Below, in pieces: positions 25,498 to 34,877 of a DNA stretch of 64,000 nt; positions within the stretch are counted from its first letter, which is position 1; every line of letters starts with the position of its first letter. The notes under the pieces were generated by a model. The model did not search any database. It was not told the origin of the DNA and worked only from the letters and a program-made list of their open reading frames with translations. This stretch comes from Flavobacterium sediminis (GTDB lineage Bacteria > Bacteroidota > Bacteroidia > Flavobacteriales > Flavobacteriaceae), in the NCBI RefSeq assembly GCF_003148385.1, contig NZ_CP029463.1:2232001-2296000 (forward strand). The letters run 5' to 3'. Both the position numbers and the translations under genes were made by a program.

Positions 25498-28134
25498 ATG
25501 AAATCAAGAGACATTCGTAAAGCATTTTTAAATTTCTTTGAAAGTAAAGGACACCTGATTGTACCTTCTGCACCTATTGTATTGAAAGACGATCCAACGT
25601 TAATGTTCAATAACTCAGGAATGGCGCAGTTCAAGGAGTATTTTTTAGGGAATGGTACGCCGAAAAGTAAGCGTATTGCCGACACTCAAAAATGTTTACG
25701 AGTTTCCGGTAAACACAACGATCTGGAAGATGTTGGTTTTGATACCTATCACCACACTATGTTTGAAATGCTAGGAAACTGGTCTTTTGGTGATTATTTT
25801 AAGAAAGAAGCTATTGCTTGGGCTTGGGAATTCTTGACCGAAGTTTTAAAAATAGACAAAGATCGTTTGTATGTCTCCGTTTTTGAAGGAAATGAAGCTG
25901 AAAATGTTCCTTTTGATCAAGAAGCTTTTGATTTGTGGAAACAATACGTTCCGGAAGACCGAATCATTTACGGAAATAAAAAAGACAATTTTTGGGAAAT
26001 GGGTGATCAAGGACCGTGCGGACCTTGTTCTGAAATTCATATCGATCTGCGTTCTGATGAAGAAAGAGCACAGGTTTCGGGTAGAAGTTTAGTAAATGCC
26101 GATCATCCGCAAGTAGTGGAAATTTGGAACAACGTATTCATGGAATTCAACCGTAAAGCCGATGGTTCTTTAGAAAAATTACCGGCTAAACACGTGGATA
26201 CCGGAATGGGCTTTGAACGTTTGTGTATGGCTATGCAAGGCGTAACTTCTAATTATGATACGGATGTATTTACGCCGCTTATCCAAAAAGTAGCGCAAAT
26301 CACAGGCTTGAAATACACTTCTAACGAAGTTAAAAATATCAGTGAAGAGCAAAACAAGATCAATATTGCGATCCGTGTCATTGTAGATCACGTTCGTGCG
26401 GTGGCTTTTGCTATTGCTGATGGACAGTTGCCTTCAAACACCGGAGCAGGTTATGTAATTCGTCGTATTTTACGTCGTGCCATTCGTTACGGTTTTACCT
26501 TCTTAAATCAAAAAGAACCTTTTATTTACCAATTGGTAGCTGTTCTAGCGGATCAAATGGGCGAATTCTTCCCGGAGATCAAATCGCAACAAAATTTGGT
26601 TACCCAAGTAATTCGTGAGGAAGAAGCTTCTTTTTTGAGAACTTTGGAACAGGGGTTACACTTGTTAGAGAAAGTGGTTGCTGAAACTTCAGGTAAAGAA
26701 GTAAAAGGTGAAAAAGTATTTGAATTGTATGATACTTTTGGCTTTCCTAAAGATTTAACGGCTCTGATTTTAAAAGAAAAAGGCTATTCGTTTAATGAAA
26801 GCGAATTTGAAGCGGAATTAAAAAAACAAAAAGATCGTTCGCGTGCTGCATCTGAAGTGGCAACCGGCGATTGGCATATTTTGGTAGAAGGGAATACGGA
26901 AGAATTTGTAGGTTACGACCAGACAGAGAATGAAGTAAAAATTACCCGTTATCGAAAAGTAGATTCTAAAAAAGACGGTATTTTATATCAAATAGTATTG
27001 GATGCAACACCATTCTATCCGGAAGGCGGAGGACAAGTAGGAGACAGAGGAGTTTTAGTTTCGGCTAACGAGACCATTGAAATCATCGATACGAAAAAAG
27101 AGAATAATTTAATTCTTCATTTTGCGAAACAATTGCCGGAAAACGTAAATACAACATTTCAGGCAAAGGTAAATACAGAATTGAGAAGCTTAGCCGCGAG
27201 TAATCACTCAGCAACACACTTGTTGCATCAAGCGTTGCGTACTATTTTAGGAACACATGTAGAGCAAAAAGGGTCATTGGTTTCTCCTAATTATTTGCGT
27301 TTCGACTTTTCACATTTTGCTAAAGTAACGGATGAAGAGTTAAAAGAAGTAGAAGATTTTGTAAACGCACGCATTCAGGAGCATTTACCATTAATTGAAA
27401 GAAGAAATATTCCGTTTGCACAAGCAGTGGAAGAAGGAGCAATGGCGTTGTTTGGTGAAAAATACGGAGATTCAGTTCGTGCGATCAAGTTCGGAGAAAG
27501 TATGGAGCTTTGCGGAGGTATTCACGTGCAAAATACAGCGGATATCTGGTATTTTAAAATTGTATCAGAGAGTGCTGTAGCGGCAGGAATTCGTCGTATT
27601 GAAGCCATTACGAATAAAGCAGTAAAAGAATATTTTGCCGATCAGGAACATTTATTAGCGGAAATTGCAGCGCTATTGAAAAATCCGCAGGATGTGGCAA
27701 AATCGGTAACTTCTTTACAAGATGAAAATGCAAAACTAAAAAAACAGGTAGAGCAGTTACTAAAAGATAAAGCTAAAAATTTAAAAGGAGAATTAGCCTC
27801 TCAGTTAGAAAATATCAATGGCGTTGATTTCTTAGCGGTTCAGGTAGATCTAGATGCTGCCGGTGTTAAAGATCTAGCATACGAATTAGGGAATAACAAA
27901 AACAATTTGTTTGTGGTTTTAGCAACTGTAAATGAAAACAAACCGATGCTAACTTGTTATGTTTCTAAAGAATTAGTAGAAAGCAAAGGATTGAATGCGG
28001 GGCAAGTCGTTCGCGAATTAGGGAAATATATTCAAGGTGGCGGTGGCGGTCAACCGTTCTTTGCAACAGCCGGAGGAAAAAATGCGGCAGGAATTCAAGA
28101 AGCTTTAGAGAAAGCAAAAGAGTTTGTAAAGTAA
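25498..28134 (+). CDS. alaS: Alanyl-tRNA synthetase
   Basis: The 878-residue class II enzyme charges tRNA-Ala. It has the N-terminal catalytic domain ('[15 protein letters not shown]', '[12 protein letters not shown]'), an editing domain with zinc ligands in '[12 protein letters not shown]' and '[14 protein letters not shown]', a coiled coil (about 735-765) and the C-Ala domain ending '[19 protein letters not shown]'. Length is standard. It is a single gene with its own terminator. Confidence 0.98.
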   Translation: MKSRDIRKAFLNFFESKGHLIVPSAPIVLKDDPTLMFNNSGMAQFKEYFLGNGTPKSKRIADTQKCLRVSGKHNDLEDVGFDTYHHTMFEMLGNWSFGDYFKKEAIAWAWEFLTEVLKIDKDRLYVSVFEGNEAENVPFDQEAFDLWKQYVPEDRIIYGNKKDNFWEMGDQGPCGPCSEIHIDLRSDEERAQVSGRSLVNADHPQVVEIWNNVFMEFNRKADGSLEKLPAKHVDTGMGFERLCMAMQGVTSNYDTDVFTPLIQKVAQITGLKYTSNEVKNISEEQNKINIAIRVIVDHVRAVAFAIADGQLPSNTGAGYVIRRILRRAIRYGFTFLNQKEPFIYQLVAVLADQMGEFFPEIKSQQNLVTQVIREEEASFLRTLEQGLHLLEKVVAETSGKEVKGEKVFELYDTFGFPKDLTALILKEKGYSFNESEFEAELKKQKDRSRAASEVATGDWHILVEGNTEEFVGYDQTENEVKITRYRKVDSKKDGILYQIVLDATPFYPEGGGQVGDRGVLVSANETIEIIDTKKENNLILHFAKQLPENVNTTFQAKVNTELRSLAASNHSATHLLHQALRTILGTHVEQKGSLVSPNYLRFDFSHFAKVTDEELKEVEDFVNARIQEHLPLIERRNIPFAQAVEEGAMALFGEKYGDSVRAIKFGESMELCGGIHVQNTADIWYFKIVSESAVAAGIRRIEAITNKAVKEYFADQEHLLAEIAALLKNPQDVAKSVTSLQDENAKLKKQVEQLLKDKAKNLKGELASQLENINGVDFLAVQVDLDAAGVKDLAYELGNNKNNLFVVLATVNENKPMLTCYVSKELVESKGLNAGQVVRELGKYIQGGGGGQPFFATAGGKNAAGIQEALEKAKEFVK

Positions 28135-28153
28135 TGTTTTAAAATAAAAGTAT

Positions 28154-28188
28154 AAGCCTGATAATCTTACAAGATATCAGGCTTTTTT
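28154..28188 (+). terminator. Terminator of alaS
   Basis: AAGCCTGATA (28154-28163) pairs with TATCAGGCTT (28175-28184), followed by TTTTT. Confidence 0.8.
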
Positions 28189-28258
28189 TATTATAAGAAA
28201 TATTTGTAATAATCTTTTTTTTGCCTTTCTTTTGTGGGAAAATTTAATTGTTTAAGAA

Positions 28259-29034
28259 ATGAAAAAATTATTAGCCCTAATCAGTGCATCTGTATTACTA
28301 TTGACCTCATGTTCAAGTGATGATAATAAATCGTCAAATTCAACAGGAACATTGTTATCACAAATTATTGAAACATTTGATGACGGTTCTGTGGAAACGT
28401 TAAGTTTTGTATATAATGGAAATAAAATAGTAAGATATTCTTGGGATTCTAGTTTACAAGATGAAACAATATTTACATATACTGGAAATCTAATAACAAA
28501 AGAAGAATATTTTTTTGATGATGGTGCAGGGGATTCTTATAGTGAAGTAATGAATTATGAGTATAATTCAAATGGAAAATTAATAAAGTCTATAAGAAAT
28601 AGTGATGGGGTGATGTATATGTTGATGATTTTACATATAATACTAATGGAACAGTATCATTTACCACAACGCATAATTCTGTTCTTGAGGCAAACGGAAT
28701 GATTTATTTTAATGGAAATCAACCTTATAGAAAAGAAGTGACACAATATCCCGGAGAGACATATGAGACAACTTGGGTTGAAGAAACCTTTTTTGATAAT
28801 AATGTAAACCCTTTTAACTCAGTAATTGGGTTGTCAGAAATTGAAATTGCGTGTCCAATAGTGAATGTAGGTTATCAGGGAATTTCCAATAATGCTACTG
28901 AAGTTAAAATTGATGGTGTAACGGATTGGGTAATTGTATTGGCATATAATGCAAACAATATGCCGGATACAGAAGATTTTACTGATCCATCAAATCCTGA
29001 ATATAATTCTACTTCACAGTATATTTATAATTAG
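28259..29034 (+). pseudogene. Secreted lipoprotein, split by one-base frameshift
   Basis: The first frame (28259-28702) has a lipoprotein signal ending LLTSCSS. It breaks at the GGGG run at 28609-28612; restoring one G gives 'SDGGDVYVDDFTYNTNGTVSF', which joins the frame that ends at 29034. The restored protein would be about 258 residues and contains YD-repeat-like lines such as 'FTYTGNLITKEEYFFDDG'. It is a paralogue of the next gene ('ETFDDGSVETLSFVYNGNKIV' versus 'ETFSDGSTLTTNFTYNGNKLV'). Function is unknown. Frame loss in a homopolymer suggests a sequencing error. Confidence 0.7.
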
Positions 29035-29134
29035 TATTAGTTTATAATAATTGAAGCTTGATCGTTGAAAATTATCAGGTTTCTATTATTTTAAACGTTT
29101 TTTAGTTTATTTGTGATGTTTAAATAGTATAAAA

Positions 29135-29875
29135 ATGAAAAAAATATATTCCTTTTTCATCGGAGTAATGGTGGTTCTCCTTGCTTCTTGTTCAGGGGTT
29201 AGTAAAGAAGCGGTGAAATCTTCATCACCAGTATTGCTAACTAAAACAATTGAGACTTTTAGTGATGGTTCAACGTTGACAACAAATTTTACATATAATG
29301 GAAATAAGTTAGTTGGCTGGACAGATTCTGAAGGTGAGAAGGAAACGTTTTCTTATGATTCTTCGGGAAGACTGATATCTTCTCAATTACAAGAATATAA
29401 TGATGAAGATGTTTTAGAGACAATTCCTGTAACTTTTAGCTATGATTCTCAAGGGAGATTAGCTTCTTTTGAATTTGATAAGTCCACTAAAATAGAATTA
29501 GTTTACAAAGCAGATGATGTGATTTTAGTTAATTATTATAATTTAAACGCATTGTCAGAGTCTTTTCTGTGGAAGTACAGTAATGGAAATAAAGTAAGTG
29601 AAACAGGGCAAAGTATTTCAGAAGGACAAAATTGGGTTAGTCAATATGATGATCATAATAATCCATTTGTAAATATTTATATGTTTACTGAAGCTTTTAA
29701 GTATTATCTTGATTTAAGTAATAATAATCTAGTAAAGAGAGTATTTAATGGTGAAGCAAACAGCCCGGATAGTAGTTCAATGTCCTATACTTATAACTCA
29801 TTGGGTTATCCGCTTACTGATTCATTGGTATTTGAAGGAGAAACAAGCACTATTCAGTATTTCTATAATCAATAA
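29135..29875 (+). CDS. Secreted lipoprotein with YD-like repeats
   Basis: The 246-residue protein has a lipobox at LLASCSG (Cys at about 19). The mature part has repeated beta-hairpin lines ('FSYDSSGRLISSQLQEYN', 'FSYDSQGRLASFEFD', 'YTYNSLGYPLTDSLVFEGE') like YD/RHS-type repeats in small flavobacterial outer-membrane lipoproteins. It is paralogous to the preceding split gene. The function is unknown; surface exposure is likely but not shown. Confidence 0.7.
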   Translation: MKKIYSFFIGVMVVLLASCSGVSKEAVKSSSPVLLTKTIETFSDGSTLTTNFTYNGNKLVGWTDSEGEKETFSYDSSGRLISSQLQEYNDEDVLETIPVTFSYDSQGRLASFEFDKSTKIELVYKADDVILVNYYNLNALSESFLWKYSNGNKVSETGQSISEGQNWVSQYDDHNNPFVNIYMFTEAFKYYLDLSNNNLVKRVFNGEANSPDSSSMSYTYNSLGYPLTDSLVFEGETSTIQYFYNQ

Positions 29876-29969
29876 TTTAATTAGTACTATTTATATAAGA
29901 TCATGTGATAATTTCAAACTATCATTTTTTTGATCTGCTCCGATCTGATTTTAAAATTAAGTGTTTATT

Positions 29970-31016
29970 ATGAGAAAAAAAATTTTAGTCCTACTGTTTA
30001 TTTTTGTTTGTAGTTTTAGTAATGCACAAGTTGCGGTATCCAATTTCAGTGAATTTAAATTAAAAGAATTTGATCCGTCACTCTTTGACAGGGTAAAGAA
30101 CACGACGACTATTTTTGTGTTGTCAGATTATTACACACCAGAAGAATATGAAAAGATCTTAAAAGAATCATGGACTTTTACTCCGTTTGAAGTAGTGAGT
30201 ATTGCTGATTTTAATTTTAGCAATTATACATTAGGCAAATATTCATTTGCTCTTTTAAAAGGAGCTTCTCGGCGTATGGATAAAACAAGGGTAGCTTATT
30301 TTTTTATCGATTTTTTCCATTTGTCTGAAAAATATTCTAAAAAGAAGAAGAGAAATATTGAAGTTTACGAATGTTTTGCAAGAATTGAATTGATACCTCA
30401 TGCTACTTTGTTAAGCGAAGCACTTATGCCGACAGGGAATTATGCACAGGACAAAGCATTTAATCCTGTTGGAACAAGCTATGAGACATTAAATTTTACG
30501 TTTGCGAATAAAAGAATGAGTGAAGCAGAAGAATACGTGTCCGGTATGGTATATAATGAAAATTGGTTTCATAATTATTCCTTAGGAATGTTGAAAAATA
30601 ATTTTCAAAAGCTTAACAGTTTGCTGGAAAAAAAACAATTCTATGGTTTAAGTGAAGAAGAATACACAGATGAGGTAAAAAAGCTTAAAAAAGCTACTTT
30701 ATACATTCCTGATTATTTGAAAAAAGAGTATAAAACAGGTAAATCTTCTAAACTGCATTATGATGATTTGACCGAAAAAGAGTTGGAAGATCTTTTGTCT
30801 GACTATCCATATAAAGCAGAATTTATCTCCGAGGAAGAATTAGATAAAAAAATTCTTTTAGGTGAAGAGATTTATTATCTTAAAGGAGGCTTTTGGTTGG
30901 GTTTTGTACAAGTGGTAAATGCTAAAACAGGAGAGGTGGTTTACAGAGACCGCAAAGTACTTTCCTATAATATCAGGAAAAAAGATTTCAAAAAATTAGC
31001 AAAAGCTATAAAATAG
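29970..31016 (+). CDS. Secreted protein of unknown function
   Basis: An ATG at 29961 is possible, but the ATG at 29970 gives the usual signal peptide ('MRKKILVLLFIFVCSFSNAQ'). The mature part, about 330 residues, has a region 'TTTIFVLSDYYTPEEYEKILKESWTFTPFEVV' suggesting an alpha/beta fold, and charged helices near the C-terminus. No family is recognised. It is followed by a strong terminator and so is transcribed alone. Confidence 0.65.
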   Translation: MRKKILVLLFIFVCSFSNAQVAVSNFSEFKLKEFDPSLFDRVKNTTTIFVLSDYYTPEEYEKILKESWTFTPFEVVSIADFNFSNYTLGKYSFALLKGASRRMDKTRVAYFFIDFFHLSEKYSKKKKRNIEVYECFARIELIPHATLLSEALMPTGNYAQDKAFNPVGTSYETLNFTFANKRMSEAEEYVSGMVYNENWFHNYSLGMLKNNFQKLNSLLEKKQFYGLSEEEYTDEVKKLKKATLYIPDYLKKEYKTGKSSKLHYDDLTEKELEDLLSDYPYKAEFISEEELDKKILLGEEIYYLKGGFWLGFVQVVNAKTGEVVYRDRKVLSYNIRKKDFKKLAKAIK

Positions 31017-31032
31017 AAGATATTTCAATAGG

Positions 31033-31070
31033 ACAAGACCCCGAAATCTTTGGTTTCGGGGTCTTGTTTT
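31033..31070 (+). terminator. Strong terminator, 14-bp stem
   Basis: ACAAGACCCCGAAA (31033-31046) and TTTCGGGGTCTTGT (31054-31067) form a perfect stem with a 7-base loop, followed by T. Confidence 0.85.
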
Positions 31071-31076
31071 TATTAC

Positions 31077-31084
31077 TATATTTG
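31077..31084 (+). promoter_or_regulatory. Promoter -7 box of the GSCFA gene
   Basis: TATATTTG matches TAnnTTTG, 33 bp before the start codon and directly after the preceding terminator. Confidence 0.5.
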
Positions 31085-31116
31085 AAAAATAATTAGCATA
31101 TTCTCAAATTAATTAC

Positions 31117-32130
31117 ATGCAATTCCGCACTGAAATACCTGTTCTGCAAAGTGAATGTAAGATTGATTACCATTCCGGTCTTTTGCTATTAGGTTCCTGT
31201 TTTGCTGAAAATATCGGGTCTAAATTCGAGTATTATAAATTTCAGGCTCATGTAAATCCATTCGGAATTATCTTTAATGCAGTTTCTTTAGAAAAATTGG
31301 TCAAAAGAGTAGTTGAAAAGGACTATTTTGCTGAAAAAGATATTTTCTTTCATAATGATTTATGGCATTGTTATGAAGTTCATTCCGAATTGTCAAATCC
31401 AAACAAAGAAGAGTTTCTGAAGGAATTAAACCAGCTCATTGATTCCGTAAATCAACAAATTCATAAACTAACACATTGTCTCATTACCTTAGGAACATCG
31501 TGGGTGTATAGATTAAGAGAAACGGAGCAAATCGTGGCTAATTGCCATAAAGTTCCACAAAAGGAGTTTACTAAAGAGTTGCTCTCGGTTGAAGAGAATG
31601 AGTTGAGCTTGCAGACTATCGTTTCGTTGATTCAATCCATAAATTCGGATGTGAAATTCATTTTTACCGTTTCCCCGGTTCGTCATATTAAAGATGGTTT
31701 TTTTGAAAATAATGTAAGCAAAGGAAATTTGTTTTCAGCTATAAATATACTTTTGTCATCTCGATCGAAGTCGAGAGATAAGATCCAAAATAAAGCATTA
31801 AAAGTTTTCGATTCCGGTCGAACTGAAAGTAGTATCAACTATTTCCCAAGCTACGAAATGGTTATGGATGAACTTCGTGATTACCGCTTTTTTGAAGCCG
31901 ATATGCTACATCCTAATCGAGTAGCGATCGATTATATATGGGAAAAATTTTCCCAATCCTTTTTTACTGCTGAAACAGCATCTGTGATGAAGTCTGTAGA
32001 GGCTATTCAAAAGGGACTGGCTCATAAACCTTTTAATCCGGATACAGAGCAACATATTTTATTCCTCAATAAGTTAGAAGGTAAAATACAAATGCTTCAA
32101 AGTCAGTTCCCGTTCTTAAAATTTTCTTAA
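31117..32130 (+). CDS. GSCFA domain protein with an in-frame repeat insertion
   Basis: The 337-residue protein has the signature 'LLLGSCFAENIGSKFEYYKF' (about 24-43), 'VNPFGIIFNAVSL', 'LITLGTSWVYR' and the late block 'YFPSYEMVMDELRDYRFFEADMLHPN'. GSCFA proteins are SGNH-hydrolase relatives of unknown substrate. Residues about 212-225 ('SSRSKSRDK') are encoded by a short palindromic repeat that keeps the frame open and enlarges a loop just before the YFPSYE block. It probably does not destroy the fold, but activity is uncertain. Confidence 0.88.
   Translation: MQFRTEIPVLQSECKIDYHSGLLLLGSCFAENIGSKFEYYKFQAHVNPFGIIFNAVSLEKLVKRVVEKDYFAEKDIFFHNDLWHCYEVHSELSNPNKEEFLKELNQLIDSVNQQIHKLTHCLITLGTSWVYRLRETEQIVANCHKVPQKEFTKELLSVEENELSLQTIVSLIQSINSDVKFIFTVSPVRHIKDGFFENNVSKGNLFSAINILLSSRSKSRDKIQNKALKVFDSGRTESSINYFPSYEMVMDELRDYRFFEADMLHPNRVAIDYIWEKFSQSFFTAETASVMKSVEAIQKGLAHKPFNPDTEQHILFLNKLEGKIQMLQSQFPFLKFS
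31753..31786. repeat. Palindromic repeat inserted in frame in the GSCFA gene
   Basis: TTGTCATCTCGATCGAAGTC then GAGAGATAAGATCC. The core TCTCGATCGAAGTCGAGA is an imperfect palindrome and resembles the intergenic relic at 11031-11070. Such repeats usually sit between genes; here one codes for part of a loop. Confidence 0.5.
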
Positions 32131-32132
32131 AA

Positions 32133-32150
32133 TAGGGCATTTGCCGTATT
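32133..32150 (+). promoter_or_regulatory. Dyad motif, copy A: TAGGGCATTTGCCGTATT
   Basis: This is one of three matching 18-base motifs (others at 35903-35920 and 39767-39784) lying 45-60 bp before start codons. It lies 59 bases upstream of the ATG at 32209. A regulator-binding site is inferred. Confidence 0.5.
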
Positions 32151-32208
32151 TCATAGTGTACTTGTTTTTGTGAATTTTGTTTCAACTAATAATAAAAAAT
32201 TTACACTT

Positions 32209-32691
32209 ATGAAGACACTAAAACTATCTGCATTTTTTTATTTTTTGATTCTCTTTTTTTCTTTATCTAATTCAATTACAGCACAAAAGCTTATATCTTC
32301 AGATGAAGTCACCCCTCAGTTTTTAAAAGAAACTTTTGAAAATGCCTATATAAAGGTTGAAGAGGTTTCAGATACTTATATTAAAGTAAAAGATACTTAT
32401 TCTGTTTATATCGATATAGATGCTAGTAAGAGATATGTTACTTTGTCAGGAGTTTACAAACTTTCAGATAAAGTGAATAAAGAGAAAGTATTAGAATTAA
32501 TGAATAAGATAAATGGAGAAGTAGCCTTAATTAAGATTGTTTACTCAGAAAAGGCTAATAATGTGGGGTATTACTACTACTTTTTTACTGAAGGAGGCTT
32601 TACTCAAAAGTCGTTGATCGGAGCATTAAAATTGTATAAAAGTGCTTTGGATTTGAGCTTACAGAAAGATACGGAAATGTTAATCAAATAG
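32209..32691 (+). CDS. Small secreted protein of unknown function
   Basis: An in-frame ATG at 32170 exists, but the ATG at 32209 directly begins a signal peptide ('MKTLKLSAFFYFLILFF...ITAQ'). The mature protein of about 135 residues has an alternating beta pattern with Lys and Tyr ('VEEVSDTYIKVKDTYSVYIDID', 'VNKEKVLELMNKINGEVALIKIVYS'), resembling YbjN-like or small sensory folds. No firm family. The dyad motif at 32133-32150 lies upstream. Confidence 0.6.
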   Translation: MKTLKLSAFFYFLILFFSLSNSITAQKLISSDEVTPQFLKETFENAYIKVEEVSDTYIKVKDTYSVYIDIDASKRYVTLSGVYKLSDKVNKEKVLELMNKINGEVALIKIVYSEKANNVGYYYYFFTEGGFTQKSLIGALKLYKSALDLSLQKDTEMLIK

Positions 32692-32694
32692 AAA

Positions 32695-32790
32695 ATGTTT
32701 AAGATCCAATTCCATAGTATTCTGTTAGTTGCTTTCAAAGTTTTAGTAGCACTCGTTTTACTATTGAATGTTTTGTATTGTATACTCTAA
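32695..32790 (+). CDS. Possible 31-residue membrane peptide
   Basis: A short frame starts 4 bases after the preceding stop and encodes a basic N-terminus followed by one hydrophobic helix (about residues 8-31). Position and hydrophobicity suggest a small membrane protein co-transcribed with its neighbours. No homologue is known to me, so the call is weak. Confidence 0.35.
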   Translation: MFKIQFHSILLVAFKVLVALVLLLNVLYCIL

Positions 32791-32799
32791 AAAATAATC

Positions 32800-33852
32800 A
32801 TGAGAAAACTATTAAACAGTATGTTATTTGTTATAAGTCTGTTACTTGTGACAAGTATAAATTCGCAAACTATAAGTGAATTTAAAATTAAAGACAGAAG
32901 CACAGGAACAAATCAATTAAAGAAGAAGCCTAAAAAAATATTCGTAAATGATTTTGTAGTGCATTATCAGTTTTATAATCAAAAGGAAAAAACGTCAAAG
33001 GGAGGAATGTTAGGCAATGTATTAAAAGGAGACGCTAAATCAAAACTTTTTTTAGGTTTAGATAATTTAACCGAACAAGATTTTAAAGATATTACGGATG
33101 AATTGTTTTCTGATTTTAAAAGCCAGTTGGATCAAAAAGGATATGAGTTTGTTGATGGTAAAAATTACGAAAATACAGATGCGTTTAAAGGAAGAGAACG
33201 TATTGAAAATTATCCGGTAGATTATAATGTTTTTCCGGGAGTAGCTTCAGTTCACCCTTCTGATTATGCATTTTATTCGTCAAATGAAAATTTTTTGAAA
33301 ATGAATTATAGTTCAAAACTATCTAAAGATTTAGAAGATGCAGTTGTAGCAAATGTAACGTTGTTTGTATTTTTTATAGAAGATAAAAATTCATGGTCCC
33401 AAAAGAATAAAAGCGCAAATATTAAAGTGGAAACGCAATTAAGAATTGTCGCTTATGATAATGTAAAAGCTATAAATGAGAAAGAAGTAAGTAAACTGAG
33501 AGCATTGACAATAGGAAAGAAAAAACAAGTTGATATTCCGGCTCAAAGTCAAATTGAATTTACTTGCGGAAGAAACCCGATTGGAGGTTCACCAGACGTG
33601 AGTTACATAGGAAACCTTAAAAACGATATTACAATAGAAGGTGCTTTTGTAAATACAACGATAAAAAATGAAGCTAAAAATGATGAAGATTACATCGGAA
33701 CAGAAACAGCTTTTGGCAAAGTATACAGAGCTCAGAATATTACAGTAGCAAATAGTTATATTTTACCTGTCGATGTAGAAGAGTATAAAAAAGGCGTTGT
33801 AAAAGGCGGAAAAGCTTTCATTAAAGCACATATTCAAAATATCTTAGATTAA
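32800..33852 (+). CDS. Secreted protein of unknown function
   Basis: The 350-residue protein has a signal peptide ('LLNSMLFVISLLLVTSINSQ') and a mature part with mixed alpha/beta character. It includes 'KIFVNDFVVHYQFYNQKEK', 'ENYPVDYNVFPGVASVHPSDYAFYSSNENFLKM' and 'KVETQLRIVAYDNVKAINEKEVS', a pattern of a beta-sandwich periplasmic protein. No recognised motif. It is followed by a terminator. Confidence 0.65.
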   Translation: MRKLLNSMLFVISLLLVTSINSQTISEFKIKDRSTGTNQLKKKPKKIFVNDFVVHYQFYNQKEKTSKGGMLGNVLKGDAKSKLFLGLDNLTEQDFKDITDELFSDFKSQLDQKGYEFVDGKNYENTDAFKGRERIENYPVDYNVFPGVASVHPSDYAFYSSNENFLKMNYSSKLSKDLEDAVVANVTLFVFFIEDKNSWSQKNKSANIKVETQLRIVAYDNVKAINEKEVSKLRALTIGKKKQVDIPAQSQIEFTCGRNPIGGSPDVSYIGNLKNDITIEGAFVNTTIKNEAKNDEDYIGTETAFGKVYRAQNITVANSYILPVDVEEYKKGVVKGGKAFIKAHIQNILD

Positions 33853-33870
33853 ATTTTAATTCAATACTGT

Positions 33871-33902
33871 AAAGCTGTTCCGTTTAAGGTTCAGCTTTTT
33901 TA
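33871..33902 (+). terminator. Terminator after the 350-residue secreted protein gene
   Basis: AAAGCTG (33871-33877) pairs with CAGCTTT (33892-33898), with a further CC/GG pair inside, followed by a T run. Confidence 0.65.
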
Positions 33903-33914
33903 TTTACGTTTTAT

Positions 33915-34877
33915 ATGAAAAAATACATAACACTTTTATGCATCGGTTTTAGCTTTTTAAGTTACGCGCAACAGCCTGATGTTAATTATAAAGATTTAGG
34001 TTTTACAAGAAAGATTAAAAAAGTAGAATCTTTTTCTTATGCTATGGAAGATAAATCGGTTACCGATAAATCAAGTGATAGTTATGAATTTGATGAGAAT
34101 GGTAATATCATTCATCATGAATATCACGTGTTTGGCAAATATGCGAGTGCAACTTCCGAAAATTCTACGTATGACAATGGATTATTGGTAAAAAGAGAAA
34201 TATTGGTAAAGAACAGACCTGGTTTCAACGCAATTCTTACATATCAATATGATAAAAAGAACAACTTGATCAAAAAGACGTATCAATCTTCTCAATACAA
34301 AAATGATTTTCTTTTTTCTTATGATAAAAGCAATAAGCTCGCTGAGATAAAAGGAATTTATGCTAATAATTATTCGGTTGAGAAGTTTTACTATGAAAAA
34401 GAGAAGTTGTTAAAATCGGTTACTCAATTTTTTTCAAAAGATACCGTACAATCTGAAACTATTAAATTGTATATTGATGAAAAACCGGCTTTAGAATATT
34501 ATTCAAACGATACATTTCTTAAAGCATATTTGGAAGATGACAATGAATTCATCATGTTACAAATGAACTATCCCGAGCCCATTCAGAATATGAACGGTAT
34601 AGAATCGGAAATAAAATATGAAGAACTGTCAAATGGACAATTAAAAGAAAATTTTTTTAATGATAGAAATGAAATCTACCGTAAAATTGATGTGAGAGAA
34701 GTTTTAAAACAAAATCAGAATAACGATTGGATTGCGAAAGCAGGGGTTGATAATCGTTATAACAAGTACACTTATTATGTTTTCAGAAAAATCACCTATG
34801 CTGACGGAAGCATTAGTGGTTCAACAGAATTCAATATTTTTTTAGTTAATGAGTTAAAGTCAAAATTGAATGACTAA
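33915..34877 (+). CDS. Secreted protein with YD-like repeat lines
   Basis: The 320-residue protein has a signal peptide ending 'SFLSYAQQ'. It contains repeated beta-hairpin lines ('YEFDENGNIIHHEYHVFG', 'LTYQYDKKNNLIKKTYQSS', 'FSYDKSNKLAEIKGI') like YD repeats in the lipoproteins at 28.3-29.9 kb. The C-terminal third includes a DUF-like beta region ('YNKYTYYVFRKITYADGSISGSTEF'). Its end overlaps the next gene by 8 bases, so the two are co-translated. Function is unknown. Confidence 0.65.
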   Translation: MKKYITLLCIGFSFLSYAQQPDVNYKDLGFTRKIKKVESFSYAMEDKSVTDKSSDSYEFDENGNIIHHEYHVFGKYASATSENSTYDNGLLVKREILVKNRPGFNAILTYQYDKKNNLIKKTYQSSQYKNDFLFSYDKSNKLAEIKGIYANNYSVEKFYYEKEKLLKSVTQFFSKDTVQSETIKLYIDEKPALEYYSNDTFLKAYLEDDNEFIMLQMNYPEPIQNMNGIESEIKYEELSNGQLKENFFNDRNEIYRKIDVREVLKQNQNNDWIAKAGVDNRYNKYTYYVFRKITYADGSISGSTEFNIFLVNELKSKLND

